Positions 30,925-40,024 of a DNA stretch of 64,000 nt are shown here, piece by piece. The notes beneath the pieces are model-generated. The model saw only the letters and a list, made by a program, of their open reading frames with translations. It had not been told where the DNA came from and made no database searches. Every line of letters begins with the position of its first letter. Within the stretch, counting starts at the first letter, position 1. This stretch comes from JAXLYX01 sp046351215 (GTDB taxonomy: Bacteria > Myxococcota_A > Polyangia > Polyangiales > Houyiibacteriaceae): assembly GCA_046351215.1 (NCBI GenBank), contig JAXLYX010000006.1, positions 310,001 to 374,000 of the forward strand, written 5' to 3'. Position numbers and translations under genes: made by a program.

Positions 30925-31611
30925 TCAGCCGTTCGCGGCGCGCTTGCGGGCCGCGGGAGCCATCGCGTCGAGGTCGCGCTCGAGGTCCGAGAGCACGCGC
31001 AGGACCTCGTCCTTGCGCTCCGGATCGAGCTCCTCGAGGCCCTCGAGCGCCTGCACGAGCTTGCGCAGGGCGGCGCTCGTGCGGTGCAGGGCTTCGGAGC
31101 GCTCGTCCTCTTCGCTCTTCGGACGCAGGACCGGATCGAAGCGCTTGCGCAGCGCGGCGACGGGCATGCCCTCGTCGAAGACCGCGTGACGTAGCTCGTC
31201 GATCACTTCCTTCGCCGGCGCGGGCGGCCGCTCGCGAGGAGAGTCGTTCGCCGGCTCGTCGCCCCGGAGCGCGCGCGCGAAGTAGTCGACCGCGTCGACG
31301 GGCGGGATCGGCTGCGCCAGGCCGTCACGGAGCAGGACGTTCGGCGCGTGCTGCTCGAGGGCCGAGTACGACATGGTCAGCTTGTCGACGGTCGCGCGCT
31401 TCAGCTGCAGCTCGATCGAGCAGTACGCGTGGAAGTCCTCGTAACCCCACTCGCGGTAGGAAGCGAGGTTGCGCACGCGCACGAGGGCCTCGGCCATCTC
31501 GAGCCACGTGCGCTTGAAATTGCGCGCTCGCTTCACGAGCTCGAGGCGCAGGCCGTCCGCTCCCTGGCGTTCGAGGGTACGTGCGAGCTCGTCGAGGTCC
31601 CGGGTCGACAT
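30925..31611 (-). CDS. Hypothetical helical protein
   Basis: 228 residues, largely alpha-helical and highly charged. The N-terminal part (ELVKRARNFKRTWLEMAEALVRVR, then SYREWGYEDFHAYCSIELQLKRATVDKL, read as two helices) looks like a helix-turn-helix or DUF3102-like module with the WGYEDFHAYC core typical of deltaproteobacterial proteins of this kind. The C-terminus (LRKLVQALEGLEELDP...VLSDLERDLDAMAP) is a probable coiled coil. A DNA-binding or partition-like role is possible but unproven. It follows the sulfotransferase gene by 24 bases. Confidence 0.68.
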   Translation of the reverse strand: MSTRDLDELARTLERQGADGLRLELVKRARNFKRTWLEMAEALVRVRNLASYREWGYEDFHAYCSIELQLKRATVDKLTMSYSALEQHAPNVLLRDGLAQPIPPVDAVDYFARALRGDEPANDSPRERPPAPAKEVIDELRHAVFDEGMPVAALRKRFDPVLRPKSEEDERSEALHRTSAALRKLVQALEGLEELDPERKDEVLRVLSDLERDLDAMAPAARKRAANG

Positions 31612-31635
31612 GGGGCCCGAGCATAGCCGGAACGG

Positions 31636-32868
31636 CTAGGGCTTCACGCCGAAACGCTCGTGGTACTCGGCGTATTCGGCGGAGAGCGCCTTCGCGTCGA
31701 GGCCGAAGTCGCGGAGCGTGTAGACGTGCACCCCGTGCTGGTCCTTCGGGTTCTCGCGCATCCGCACGCGGTAGCGGGCGTCGAGGTGGTCGCTCCACTC
31801 CATGCCGAAGTGGTCGTACATGGTCCGGAAGAGACCGACGGGATCCGTCGCCAGGTCGGAGAGCCGGACGTCGAAGAGCTGGTTCTCGGGGATGGTCGCG
31901 CGGACCTTCGTCGAGCGCTCGAGGCCGACCCGGTAGAAGTCGCGCCAGAACGCGCCGAGCCGCGGGAGGTCGATCTCCTTCGCGAACTTCGAGGTCGTCA
32001 TCGCCGACAGGCTGCAGTTCGAGGGCAGCGACTTGAGGATGCTCCGATGCGTCTGGACGATCCGCGCGTCCGGGAAGACGGCGAGGAGCGTGTCGAGGTT
32101 CCACAGATGCCACGGACACTTCAGGACGAGCCGCCGCTTCGGGCGGCGGTACGTCAGCACCTGGTACTGGAGCTTCAGGAACTCGTACGTCGGCCGGAGA
32201 TCCCACTCGAGCTGGTCGAAGGCGTAGTCGTAGGCCTGGTAGGTGTTGAAGAGCGTCGTCCCCGCGCCGTCGTTCTCCGTCAGGAAGAAGCACTCCTCGG
32301 GGCCGTCGACCTCGATGTTGTGCGCGGCCGCCTGATCCGGGATCGCGTAGCGGTTCGCCGCGAACATCGCGTGGGTCGCGCTGCGCCGCAGGCGCCGATC
32401 GACCTCGGGGTTCTCGCTCATCGGCACCGGGAGCGTGAGCTCCCACGTCATCGGCAGGTGGTGGCGCGGGTCGGCGCCGAGGAGGTTGTGCAGGAGCGTG
32501 GTGCCCGTACGGTAGTACCCCGTGATCACGAGCGGGGCCTCGACGGGGACGTCGCGCACGTCCGGATGACGCTTCACGAAGTCGACCACCTTGAGGTGGT
32601 TCGTGAAGTGCACGTGCAGCCAGAAGCGCAGCGAGAGCCGACCGAACGCCGTGAGGTTGTCGTTGTACTGGACCGCGTCGGCGCAGGCCTCGATCCGCCG
32701 CTCGATGCCGTTCCCGCCCCAGTCGTCGAGGCCCGTCGTGCGCTCGGCCCAGCGCATGAACGACTCCGCGGACAGATCGGCGACCCGGGGCCCGAGCGGG
32801 GCGGCCACCCAGTTGATCGCGCGAACGCCGGCGGGCGGCGTCAATTCGAGTGAGGCCGACGGTTCCAT
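31636..32868 (-). CDS. Sulfotransferase family protein
   Basis: 410 residues. The 5'-phosphosulfate-binding loop is ITGYYRTGTTLLHNLL (in place of the classic PKSGTT), and the 3'-phosphate motif region is RIVQTHRSILKSLPS. A WELTLPVP segment and a long helical C-terminus agree with the Sulfotransfer_3 group found in actinobacteria and myxobacteria. The enzyme would move sulfate from PAPS to a hydroxyl of a lipid or polyketide-like acceptor, which is not identified. No signal peptide. ATG start at 32868. Confidence 0.88.
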   Translation of the reverse strand: MEPSASLELTPPAGVRAINWVAAPLGPRVADLSAESFMRWAERTTGLDDWGGNGIERRIEACADAVQYNDNLTAFGRLSLRFWLHVHFTNHLKVVDFVKRHPDVRDVPVEAPLVITGYYRTGTTLLHNLLGADPRHHLPMTWELTLPVPMSENPEVDRRLRRSATHAMFAANRYAIPDQAAAHNIEVDGPEECFFLTENDGAGTTLFNTYQAYDYAFDQLEWDLRPTYEFLKLQYQVLTYRRPKRRLVLKCPWHLWNLDTLLAVFPDARIVQTHRSILKSLPSNCSLSAMTTSKFAKEIDLPRLGAFWRDFYRVGLERSTKVRATIPENQLFDVRLSDLATDPVGLFRTMYDHFGMEWSDHLDARYRVRMRENPKDQHGVHVYTLRDFGLDAKALSAEYAEYHERFGVKP

Positions 32869-33065
32869 CGTCGGGCCCGGGTGTAGCGTGCGTTCAGAGG
32901 GGAGTCGAGCTCACCGGATGGTTAACGGCCCAGCGGCGACCGTCACGCCCCGAGTCGTGGAAATCCGGGGGTGAGACGGTTCCTGGAAGACCTGGGGCGT
33001 CGGGGCTCGCCGGCCTCACCATCTGGTTGTCCCGAGCGCACGGCGGCGCGCGGCGGTCGTGCGCC

Positions 33066-33401
33066 TCAGGCCCAGATCGACTGGAGCCAGTCGAGCAGGT
33101 CGCGCTCGGTCGCGACGATCGCGTCGGCGCCCGCCACCTTCTTGAGCGCGCCGAGGATGGCGGCCCGGGCCTCGGGCCGTACGACCTTCGTCGCCGCTTC
33201 CTTCACGGCGTCGTTCGAGCGGAGCGCCTGGGCCGAGTCCGAGACGATGCGCCAGATCGCGGCCTTGCCGCCGATCTCGTCGCCGAGCGCGTCGACGGCG
33301 GATTCCTCCGCCTCGGCGAACTCGCCGTCCGAACGGATCATCATGCGGATGAGGCCCCCGAGGGCGATCTTCTCGTGCTTTTCGAGCTCGTCGATGCGCA
33401 T
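33066..33401 (-). CDS. TerB-like helical protein
   Basis: 111 residues, all helical. ALGGLIRMMIRSDGEFAEAEE has the conserved D-G-x-x-x-x-x-E metal-binding loop of the TerB fold, and the rest (AAILGALKKVAGADAIVATERDLLDWL) completes the usual helix bundle with a second acidic loop. TerB proteins are linked to tellurite and other stress responses, often as calcium-binding scaffolds. The gene begins 13 bases after the metallophosphoesterase stop, so it is the last gene of a YgiQ-phosphoesterase-TerB operon. Confidence 0.65.
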   Translation of the reverse strand: MRIDELEKHEKIALGGLIRMMIRSDGEFAEAEESAVDALGDEIGGKAAIWRIVSDSAQALRSNDAVKEAATKVVRPEARAAILGALKKVAGADAIVATERDLLDWLQSIWA

Positions 33402-33414
33402 GCGCGAATCCTAG

Positions 33415-34458
33415 TCAGCGAGCCCCAGCTGGGGAAGCCCCTGGTTCACGGAGCACGGAGACCGAGCCTCGCTCGATCACGAGGACCTCGGTCGGACCGC
33501 CGTAGTAGCGCGACAGCCCGACGTCGATGGCCTGCACGACGCCGTCGCAATAGGGCGTGATCCCGGCCGCCTGCACCGTGTGTCCGACCACCATCCGCGA
33601 GGCGCCGACGGCGGCGACCGCGGCGCGAGCCTCCGCGCAGGTCCCGGGCGAGGGCGAGAGCACGAAGTCGCGGGTCCAGAGCGGGCCCTCCGGACCGAGC
33701 GCCGGCTCCTCGGAGCCCTCTCCGCTCGCGAGGAAACGGGCCACGTCCGCGTTGACGGCGTCCGGGCCGCGGCGGGCATCGGCGGCGTGCAGGCCCGCGT
33801 GCACGAAGACCGTGTCGCCGACGACGAGCACCGCCGGATGCGAGGCGAACCAGCGGGCCCAGCGTCCACCGGGCAGGAAGGTGTGCAGCCGCCCACGGAC
33901 CGGCTCCGGGGCCCGCTCGATGGCCGGGAAGCTCGCGCCGTCGTGCACGTTCGCGAAGTCGCGGAAGCCGTCCTCCGTGACGTACCGGAAGTCGCCCATG
34001 GCGTTCATCGTCTCGTGGTTGCCGACGAGCACGTGGAGAGCGCCGCCCGCTGCCGAGGCCTCTTCCTCGAGCCGATCGAGGAGCGACAGGATCTCCGGCT
34101 CGTCGTCCCCGCGATCGAGGAGGTCTCCGACCTGCACGACCACGAGGTCGCCGCCGACCCATCGATCCGAGGCGTCGATCGCGCCCGCGAGGCGGAGGGC
34201 TCGGCGCGTCGCCTGCACGTCGCCGTGCACGTCGCCGATCGCGACGAGCCGTCGGGGGGCGGGGAAGCGCGCGGCCGGCGCGTCCTCGCGCGGCGGTGGA
34301 GCCGACGGAACGGGGCTCGGCGCAGCCTCGCTGCGGGGTTCGGGGCTCGATGCGCGAGGCGGATCCGTCGTCGTCGGCCGCGCTTCGGGCACGGCGCGCC
34401 CGCATCCGAGCACCATCGCGAGGACGAAGGCGAATCGTCGCGGCGCGGGTCCGATCAT
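33415..34458 (-). CDS. Calcineurin-like metallophosphoesterase lipoprotein
   Basis: 347 residues. A short lipoprotein signal (FAFVLAMVLGC) is followed by a Pro/Ser/Glu-rich linker, then the five metallophosphoesterase motifs in order: AIGDVHGD, GDLLDRGDDE, LVGNHETMN, a HAGLH segment and VVGHTVQ. The arrangement matches the Shewanella-like PPP phosphatases, which occur in the periplasm and dephosphorylate phosphotyrosine or phosphothreonine substrates. Export by lipoprotein signal fits that. The ATG at 34458 overlaps the YgiQ stop (ATGA). The TerB-like gene follows after 13 bases. Confidence 0.88.
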   Translation of the reverse strand: MIGPAPRRFAFVLAMVLGCGRAVPEARPTTTDPPRASSPEPRSEAAPSPVPSAPPPREDAPAARFPAPRRLVAIGDVHGDVQATRRALRLAGAIDASDRWVGGDLVVVQVGDLLDRGDDEPEILSLLDRLEEEASAAGGALHVLVGNHETMNAMGDFRYVTEDGFRDFANVHDGASFPAIERAPEPVRGRLHTFLPGGRWARWFASHPAVLVVGDTVFVHAGLHAADARRGPDAVNADVARFLASGEGSEEPALGPEGPLWTRDFVLSPSPGTCAEARAAVAAVGASRMVVGHTVQAAGITPYCDGVVQAIDVGLSRYYGGPTEVLVIERGSVSVLREPGASPAGAR

Positions 34459-36644
34459 CGGCTGCGGCCCTTCGCCGGGCGCGATTTGCCCGCGGGCCGG
34501 CCGTTCGCGCGACGCGCATCCGCCTCGGAATGGGCGCGAGGCGGCAGCCCCGTGTGCTGCGTGAGGGCCGTGCCCTTGCGAGGGCCCCGGCTCGCGTGCC
34601 GGGGCTCGCGGGCCGGTGCGCGATCGTGCCAGGGCACGAGGTGTTGCTCGCCCGGGCCGATCAGATCGCGACGTCCCATGCGCAAGAGCGCCTCGCGGAG
34701 CATCGGCCAATTCTCGGGGTCGTGGAAGCGGAGGAAGGCCTTGTGGAGCCGACGGATCCGGAGGTTCCGCACGACGGGCACGCGCGTCGCATCGTCGCGG
34801 TGCAGCGGCTCGAGGACGTCGCGCTCGGTGTGGTACATCGCCGTGGCGCTCGCCATCGGGGAGGGGAGGAAGGTCTGCACCTGATCCACCTTGTACCCGT
34901 TCTTCTTCAGCCAGAGCGCGAGCTCGAGCATGTCCTCGTCGGTCGTGCCGGGATGCGCGGCGATGAAGTAGGGGATGAGGAACTGTTCCTTGCCCGCTTC
35001 CTTCGAGTAGCGATCGAAGAGCTTCTTGAACGCGTAGTACGTGCCGACGCCCGGCTTCATCATCTTCGAGAGAGGGCCCTCGGCCACGTGCTCCGGCGCG
35101 ATCTTGAGGTAGCCGCCGACGTGGTGCCGCGCGAGCTCGCGGACGTACTCCGGGGAGTGGATCGCGAGGTCGTAGCGGAGCCCCGAGGCGATGAAGATGC
35201 GCTTGATGCCCGGGATCGCGCGCGCCTTGCGGTAGAGCGCGATCAACGCCGAGTGATCCGTGCCCATGTTCTCGCAGACGCTCGGGTACACGCAGCTCGG
35301 CTTGCGGCAGGCGGCCTCGATCTCGCGGCTCTTGCAGGCGAGGCGGTACATGTTCGCCGTCGGGCCGCCGATGTCCGAGATGGTGCCCGTGAAGCCCGGC
35401 GTCCGGTCGCGGATGCGCTCGAGCTCGGCGAGGATGGAGCCTTCGGAGCGGCTCTGGATGATGCGCCCCTCGTGCTCCGTGATGGAGCAGAAGCTGCATC
35501 CACCGAAGCAGCCGCGCAGGGCCGTCACCGAGAAGCGGATCATCTCGTAGGCGGGGATGCGCGCCTTGCCGTACGAGGGATGCGGCACGCGCGCGTAGGG
35601 CAGCTCGTACACGCGATCCATCTCGGGCGTCGTGAGCGGGATCGGCGGTGGATCGATCCACACGTCCCAATCGCCGTGCTGCTGCACGAGGGCGCGCGCA
35701 TTCCCGGGGTTCGACTCGAGGTGCAGCGTGCGGCTCGCGTGCGCGTACAACACGGGATCGCCCACGACCTGCTCGTACGCGGGCAGGCGCACGACGGTCT
35801 TCTGGCGGTCGTGCCGGAGGGCCTTGCGCCGGAGCTGCACGAGCGCGCCCTGGTCGCCGCGCGCCACCGCGTCGCGCGTGCGGATCTCGTCCTCGGTCAG
35901 GTACGGGTTCGGGGGCGGCGTCACGGGGCCGGGCCGATCGATCTCGCTCGAGTCGAGGACCACGAAGCCGTCCGGTACGCCGCGGGTCTTCCTCACGGTG
36001 CCGCGCAGGTGCGGGAGGGAGGCGAGCGACTCGCCACGGGCGAGGTGGTGGGCGACCTCGACGACGGCCCGCTCGGCGTTCCCGTAGAGCAGGAGCTCGC
36101 CCTTCGAGTCCATCAGGACCGAGCGACGCACCTTGTCCTGCCAGTAGTCGTAGTGGGCGATCCGGCGGAGGCTCGCTTCGATGCCGCCGAGCACGATCGG
36201 CACGCCGGGGAAGGCCTCGCGGCAGCGCTGCGCATAGACCGTCACGGCGCGGTCGGGACGCCTTCCCGCCTCTCCGTCCGGCGTGTAGGCGTCGTCGGAG
36301 CGGATCTTCCGGTCGCTCGTGTACCGGTTGACCATCGAGTCCATGTTGCCCGCGCTGACGCCGAAGAAGAGTCGCGGGCGACCGAGGGCGCGGAAGGGCT
36401 CGGCCGATTGCCAGTCCGGCTGTGCGAGGATGCCGACGCGGAAGCCGTGCGCCTCGAGGAGGCGCCCGACGAGCGCCGTTCCGAAGCTCGGATGGTCGAC
36501 ATAGGCGTCCCCGCTCACGAGGACGACGTCGCAGGCGTCCCAGCCGAGCCTGTCGAGCTCGGCGCGCGTCATCGGCAGGAACGGCGCGGGGGCGAGCTCC
36601 GGTCGGTACCTCGGGTAGTCGAAGAGCTCGCGAGCCGCTTCCAT
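34455..36644 (-). CDS. YgiQ family radical SAM protein (UPF0313)
   Basis: About 729 residues from the ATG at 36644 (AGGA nine bases upstream; an ATG at 36665 and a GTG at 36680 are alternatives). The radical SAM cluster motif is CFGGCSFC (CxxxCxFC). Family segments are clear: GWDACDVVLVSGDAYVDHPSFG, GVSAGNMDSMVNRYTS, VLGGIEASLRRIAHYDYW, KIAPEHVAEGPLSKMMKPG and QTFLPSPMASATAMYH. The C-terminal 60 residues are basic and disordered. The family's reaction is not settled. It leads an operon with a metallophosphoesterase (ATGA overlap) and a TerB-like gene. Confidence 0.92.
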   Translation of the reverse strand: MEAARELFDYPRYRPELAPAPFLPMTRAELDRLGWDACDVVLVSGDAYVDHPSFGTALVGRLLEAHGFRVGILAQPDWQSAEPFRALGRPRLFFGVSAGNMDSMVNRYTSDRKIRSDDAYTPDGEAGRRPDRAVTVYAQRCREAFPGVPIVLGGIEASLRRIAHYDYWQDKVRRSVLMDSKGELLLYGNAERAVVEVAHHLARGESLASLPHLRGTVRKTRGVPDGFVVLDSSEIDRPGPVTPPPNPYLTEDEIRTRDAVARGDQGALVQLRRKALRHDRQKTVVRLPAYEQVVGDPVLYAHASRTLHLESNPGNARALVQQHGDWDVWIDPPPIPLTTPEMDRVYELPYARVPHPSYGKARIPAYEMIRFSVTALRGCFGGCSFCSITEHEGRIIQSRSEGSILAELERIRDRTPGFTGTISDIGGPTANMYRLACKSREIEAACRKPSCVYPSVCENMGTDHSALIALYRKARAIPGIKRIFIASGLRYDLAIHSPEYVRELARHHVGGYLKIAPEHVAEGPLSKMMKPGVGTYYAFKKLFDRYSKEAGKEQFLIPYFIAAHPGTTDEDMLELALWLKKNGYKVDQVQTFLPSPMASATAMYHTERDVLEPLHRDDATRVPVVRNLRIRRLHKAFLRFHDPENWPMLREALLRMGRRDLIGPGEQHLVPWHDRAPAREPRHASRGPRKGTALTQHTGLPPRAHSEADARRANGRPAGKSRPAKGRSR

Positions 36645-36797
36645 CGGGCACCATTCCTGCGGCATCCGGGCGGGTTCCACAAGCCGACGCCCGGGACGGA
36701 ACGACGAACGCGGAGAGCGTGGGCCCTCCGCGTCCGTTCTCCGCCGCGTCGGCGGATCGGCTCCCGGCGCCTCGAGGCCCCGGGGAACCGGTCGCGC

Positions 36798-37136
36798 TCA
36801 GCGCGCGAGCTTCATGATCTTGGGGAGCTTCATCGCGAGGCTGAGGTCGCCGTCGACCTTGACCTTGCCGCCCATGAAGGCCGCCATCGGATCGAGCTGG
36901 CCGGCGAGCATCGCCGCCCAGTCCTCGCCCGAGACGTTGACGATGCACTGCGCATCGCTCGCCGGCTCGGTGGAGAGGAAGTTCGAGGTCGTGCCCTGCT
37001 TGAAGTTGAGGACGAAGACTCCGCCGCCGTCGCCCGAGACGTTGAACTGGAACTTGGCGTCGACCGCGGTGGCGACGTCCGGGGCGGCCTCGGCGGCCTT
37101 ACCGATCTTCTGGAAGATTTCAGCGGCGGTGGTCAT
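36798..37136 (-). CDS. SCP2 sterol-binding domain protein
   Basis: 112 residues, a complete stand-alone SCP2 domain: DAKFQFNVSGDGGGVFVLNFKQG, then an ASDAQCIVNVSGEDW strand and the terminal AAFMGGKVKVDGDLSLAMKLPKIM, whose GK-x-x-x-x-GD step is diagnostic. It would bind fatty acyl-CoA or sterol-like lipids in the cytosol and hand them to enzymes such as the thiolase at 28398. The gene is solitary, with a 244-base promoter region shared with the divergent barrel gene. Confidence 0.92.
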   Translation of the reverse strand: MTTAAEIFQKIGKAAEAAPDVATAVDAKFQFNVSGDGGGVFVLNFKQGTTSNFLSTEPASDAQCIVNVSGEDWAAMLAGQLDPMAAFMGGKVKVDGDLSLAMKLPKIMKLAR

Positions 37137-37380
37137 GCGGGTTCTCCGTCTGGGGCCGGGGCTCCGACCCTTCCTGGGCTGCCCGGCGGTGTCCGTGGTC
37201 GCCCGGGTCCCCGAGGCTTCGGGGCCCGTCGAGCGCTGGGCTTTCTTACAGCAACTCGTTTCGACTGGCGAGCGTTTCCGCCCCTGCGCGTCGACCCGGA
37301 CCCCATTTTTCCGTGACTTTGATCCCAAAGGGCGACGCCCCGCGCTAGGCTCGGCCTCCTTCGGTGCGTAGAGGTCCGGC

Positions 37381-38697
37381 GTGGCGTGCGAGACGAATCC
37401 CCGAACGATCGGAGAGGCCGTGCGCCGCGCGTCGAGCCTCGTCCCGTGCGTCCTGGTCGCGCTCCTGCTCGGCGTGGGGCGGGCTTCCGCGGACACCCCG
37501 CCGGGGGACGGCCCCGAGCCTCCCGCGGCGACCGGCGCGGAGTTGGCCGAGCCGGCCGCGCAGCCGGTCGATGCCGAGGCGATCCACGTCTTCCCCGGCA
37601 CGTTCCGCTTCCCCTCGGTCCCCGGCTTCGTCCGGCTCGGCGCGTACGTCGAGACCTACGGCCAGTGGAATCCGCGCAACCCGTGGAACGGCATCGATGC
37701 GTACCGCGCCTTCGACTCCCGCACGGATACCTTCTCCCTGACCAACGCCTGCCTGTCGGTGGACTTCGATCTCGCGCACGTCGTGGGCCGCGTGGCGCTG
37801 CAGATCGGTCTCGGTCCGTCGACGTACTACGAGAGCGAGCCGACGCATCCCGCGTGGGGCGGTGTGGCGGCCTCGGGGCCCGAGGTCTGGAAGTACCTGC
37901 AGGAAGCGTACGCCGGCTACGACTTCGAGGGAGCCCACGCGCCGACCGTCGAGGCCGGCATCTTCCTCTCGCCCATCGGACCCGAGTCGATGTCGGCGCG
38001 AGCGAACTGGAATTTCTCGCGCTCGAACCTCTTCTTCGGGCTGCCGTTCTACCACACCGGCGTGCGCGTCTCGGTGCCCCTCGTCCGCGACACGAAGGCC
38101 ACCTTCTACGTCGTGAACGGCTGGAACAGTGTCGTCGACAACAACCTCGCGAAGACGCTGATCGGCCAGATCTCCGGCACGCGCGGAGCCCTCGCGGGCA
38201 GCCTGCTCTACGTCGGGGGCATCGAGCGCAACCAGGGCGACCCCGCCGGCATGCCGTGGCGGAACGTGGTCGACGCCTACGCGACCTACCATCGCACGGG
38301 CTCGCGTTTCCATCTGATCGCGCAGGCGAACGGGGGCCTCGAGCACAACGACTTCGGTCGGTCGTACTGGGCCGCCACCGCCGTCGCGGCTCGCTTCGAT
38401 CTGCACGCGAAGGTCTACGTCGCGCTGCGCGGCGACTTCTTCTACGAGCATCGCGCCCAGAATTCGCAGGGAGAGGCGAGCGCGATCTTCTGGCCGAGCA
38501 AGTACGTGTCCGAGGGGACGCTGACGCTCGCCTACGAGCCCGTGCAGTACGTCTCCTTCCGGCTCGAGTACCGGCACGACCAGGCGGCGGGTCCGACGTA
38601 TTTCGACCACACGCAGGTCCTCGACGCGAGCGGTAATCCCGTGCTCACGTCGAAGGCCCAGGACACGCTCGCCCTCGCGCTGCTCGCCGGGTTCTGA
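37381..38697 (+). CDS. Outer-membrane beta-barrel porin-like protein (BBP2-type)
   Basis: 438 residues, GTG start at 37381 (a GTG at 37420 is an alternative that keeps the signal peptide). Signal segment VPCVLVALLLGVGRASA, a Pro/Ala-rich stretch, then about 16 beta strands with aromatic girdles, for example FVRLGAYVETYGQWNPRN and LQIGLGPSTYYES. GIFLSPIGPES and NWNFSRSNLF are typical of putative beta-barrel porin-2 proteins, and the chain ends in GF. It has no CxxCH, unlike the barrel at 1770. It probably admits small solutes. It precedes, by 96 bases, a ferredoxin reductase gene on the same strand. Confidence 0.85.
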   Translation: MACETNPRTIGEAVRRASSLVPCVLVALLLGVGRASADTPPGDGPEPPAATGAELAEPAAQPVDAEAIHVFPGTFRFPSVPGFVRLGAYVETYGQWNPRNPWNGIDAYRAFDSRTDTFSLTNACLSVDFDLAHVVGRVALQIGLGPSTYYESEPTHPAWGGVAASGPEVWKYLQEAYAGYDFEGAHAPTVEAGIFLSPIGPESMSARANWNFSRSNLFFGLPFYHTGVRVSVPLVRDTKATFYVVNGWNSVVDNNLAKTLIGQISGTRGALAGSLLYVGGIERNQGDPAGMPWRNVVDAYATYHRTGSRFHLIAQANGGLEHNDFGRSYWAATAVAARFDLHAKVYVALRGDFFYEHRAQNSQGEASAIFWPSKYVSEGTLTLAYEPVQYVSFRLEYRHDQAAGPTYFDHTQVLDASGNPVLTSKAQDTLALALLAGF

Positions 38698-38793
38698 CTC
38701 CGGTCCGGTCGAACTCGACGCCGCTGGTTCCTCGGGCTACGACGGGAACGGACTCGGGGCCACGCAGCTCCGTTGCTTCACGAGGTCGGGACG

Positions 38794-39990
38794 ATGGATC
38801 GGATTGTCGTGGTGGGTGCGTCGCTCGCGGGGCTTCGGGCCGTCGAGGCGCTGCGTCGGAAGGGCTTCGCCGGATCGATCACGCTGATCGGCGACGAGAA
38901 GCGCACGCCCTACGATCGGCCGCCGCTGTCGAAGGAAGTCCTCCGCGGCGAATGGGAGGCCGAGAGGGTCGACCTGCGTCGCAAGGGCTACGACGACCTG
39001 AACCTCGATCTCCGGCTCGGCAAGCGTGCGACGAAGCTCGACACCGCCGCGCGCTTCGTCGAGCTCGAGGGTGGCGAGCGCGTCGCCTACGACGGCCTCC
39101 TGCTCACGTGCGGGACGGTTCCTCGGAAGCTCCCGAACCAACCGGACCTCCCGGGCGTCTTCATGCTCCGCACCCTCGACGACGCGCTCGCGATGCGGGA
39201 CGCGCTGACGCGGAAGCCCCGCGTCGCCGTCATCGGGGCAGGCTTCATCGGCTCCGAGGTCGCGGCGTCGTGCGTGAAGCTCGGGCTCCCGGTCACGGTG
39301 ATCGAAGCGTTGCCCGTGCCCCTCTCGCGCAGCCTCGGCCCGAAGCTCGGCGAGGTGCTGGCCGAGCTGCACCGGAAGAACGGCGTCGATCTCCGCCTCG
39401 GCGCGGCCGTCGCGGCGATCGAGGGCGCGGGCAAGGTCGAGCGCGTCGTGCTCGGCGACGGCTCGGTGATCCCGTGCGACGTCCTCTGCGTCGGCATCGG
39501 CGTCGCGCCCTCGGTCGACTGGCTCGAGGGCTCCGGGCTCGCGCTCGACAACGGCGTGGTCTGCGACGAGTACTGCGAGACGAACGTGAAGGGCGTCTAC
39601 GCGGCCGGCGACGTGGCGAATTGGATGAACCCGCTCTTCGGCGAGCGCATGCGCGTCGAGCATTGGACCAACGCGGTCGAGCAGGCGAAGGTCGCGGCCG
39701 AGAACCTCCTCGCCGGCGACGGCCCGCGCCAGGCCTTCGCCTCCGCGCCGATGTTCTGGTCGGACCAGTACGGCATCAAGATCCAGGGCGCGGGGCGGCC
39801 GAAGGCGACCGACACGATCCACCTCTGTCACGGCACGCCGGCCGACGGGAGCTTCACGGCGCTCTACGGGCGCGAAGGGCGTCTCGTCGGCGTGGTGACG
39901 TTCCAGCAGCCCGCCAAGCTCTTCCAGTACCGCAAGATGATCGTCGAGAAGGCGAGCTGGGAAGCGGCCCTCGAGGCGGCGGCGAAATGA
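38794..39990 (+). CDS. FAD/NAD(P)-dependent ferredoxin reductase
   Basis: 398 residues from the ATG at 38794. FAD-binding VVVGASLAGLRAVEALRRKG, YDRPPLSKEVL, NAD-binding VAVIGAGFIGSEVAASC and the late GVYAAGDVANW motif place it with the ferredoxin reductases of cytochrome P450 and dioxygenase systems (putidaredoxin reductase type), including the C-terminal WSDQYGIKIQ. It should pass electrons from NADH to a ferredoxin; a P450-type ferredoxin is encoded head-on at 40025. No P450 or oxygenase is in the window. Confidence 0.92.
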   Translation: MDRIVVVGASLAGLRAVEALRRKGFAGSITLIGDEKRTPYDRPPLSKEVLRGEWEAERVDLRRKGYDDLNLDLRLGKRATKLDTAARFVELEGGERVAYDGLLLTCGTVPRKLPNQPDLPGVFMLRTLDDALAMRDALTRKPRVAVIGAGFIGSEVAASCVKLGLPVTVIEALPVPLSRSLGPKLGEVLAELHRKNGVDLRLGAAVAAIEGAGKVERVVLGDGSVIPCDVLCVGIGVAPSVDWLEGSGLALDNGVVCDEYCETNVKGVYAAGDVANWMNPLFGERMRVEHWTNAVEQAKVAAENLLAGDGPRQAFASAPMFWSDQYGIKIQGAGRPKATDTIHLCHGTPADGSFTALYGREGRLVGVVTFQQPAKLFQYRKMIVEKASWEAALEAAAK

Positions 39991-40018
39991 GCCCGGAGGC
40001 GCCGGAGCGCCTCCGGGC
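39991..40018. terminator. Perfect bidirectional terminator hairpin
   Basis: GCCCGGAGGCGC-CGGA-GCGCCTCCGGGC: 12 exact base pairs and a four-base loop, starting directly after the ferredoxin reductase stop and ending six bases before the stop of the convergent ferredoxin gene. No T-run. Confidence 0.8.
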
Positions 40019-40024
40019 CGCCTC

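Noticed and set aside
32869..33065. Gap upstream of the sulfotransferase considered for a tRNA
   Set aside because: No cloverleaf arms or TTCGA-type loop in the right order; only weak self-complementarity.
36645..36797. Gap after the SCP2 gene considered for a small RNA or gene
   Set aside because: No frame with a ribosome-binding site and no strong hairpin with a T-run was seen.
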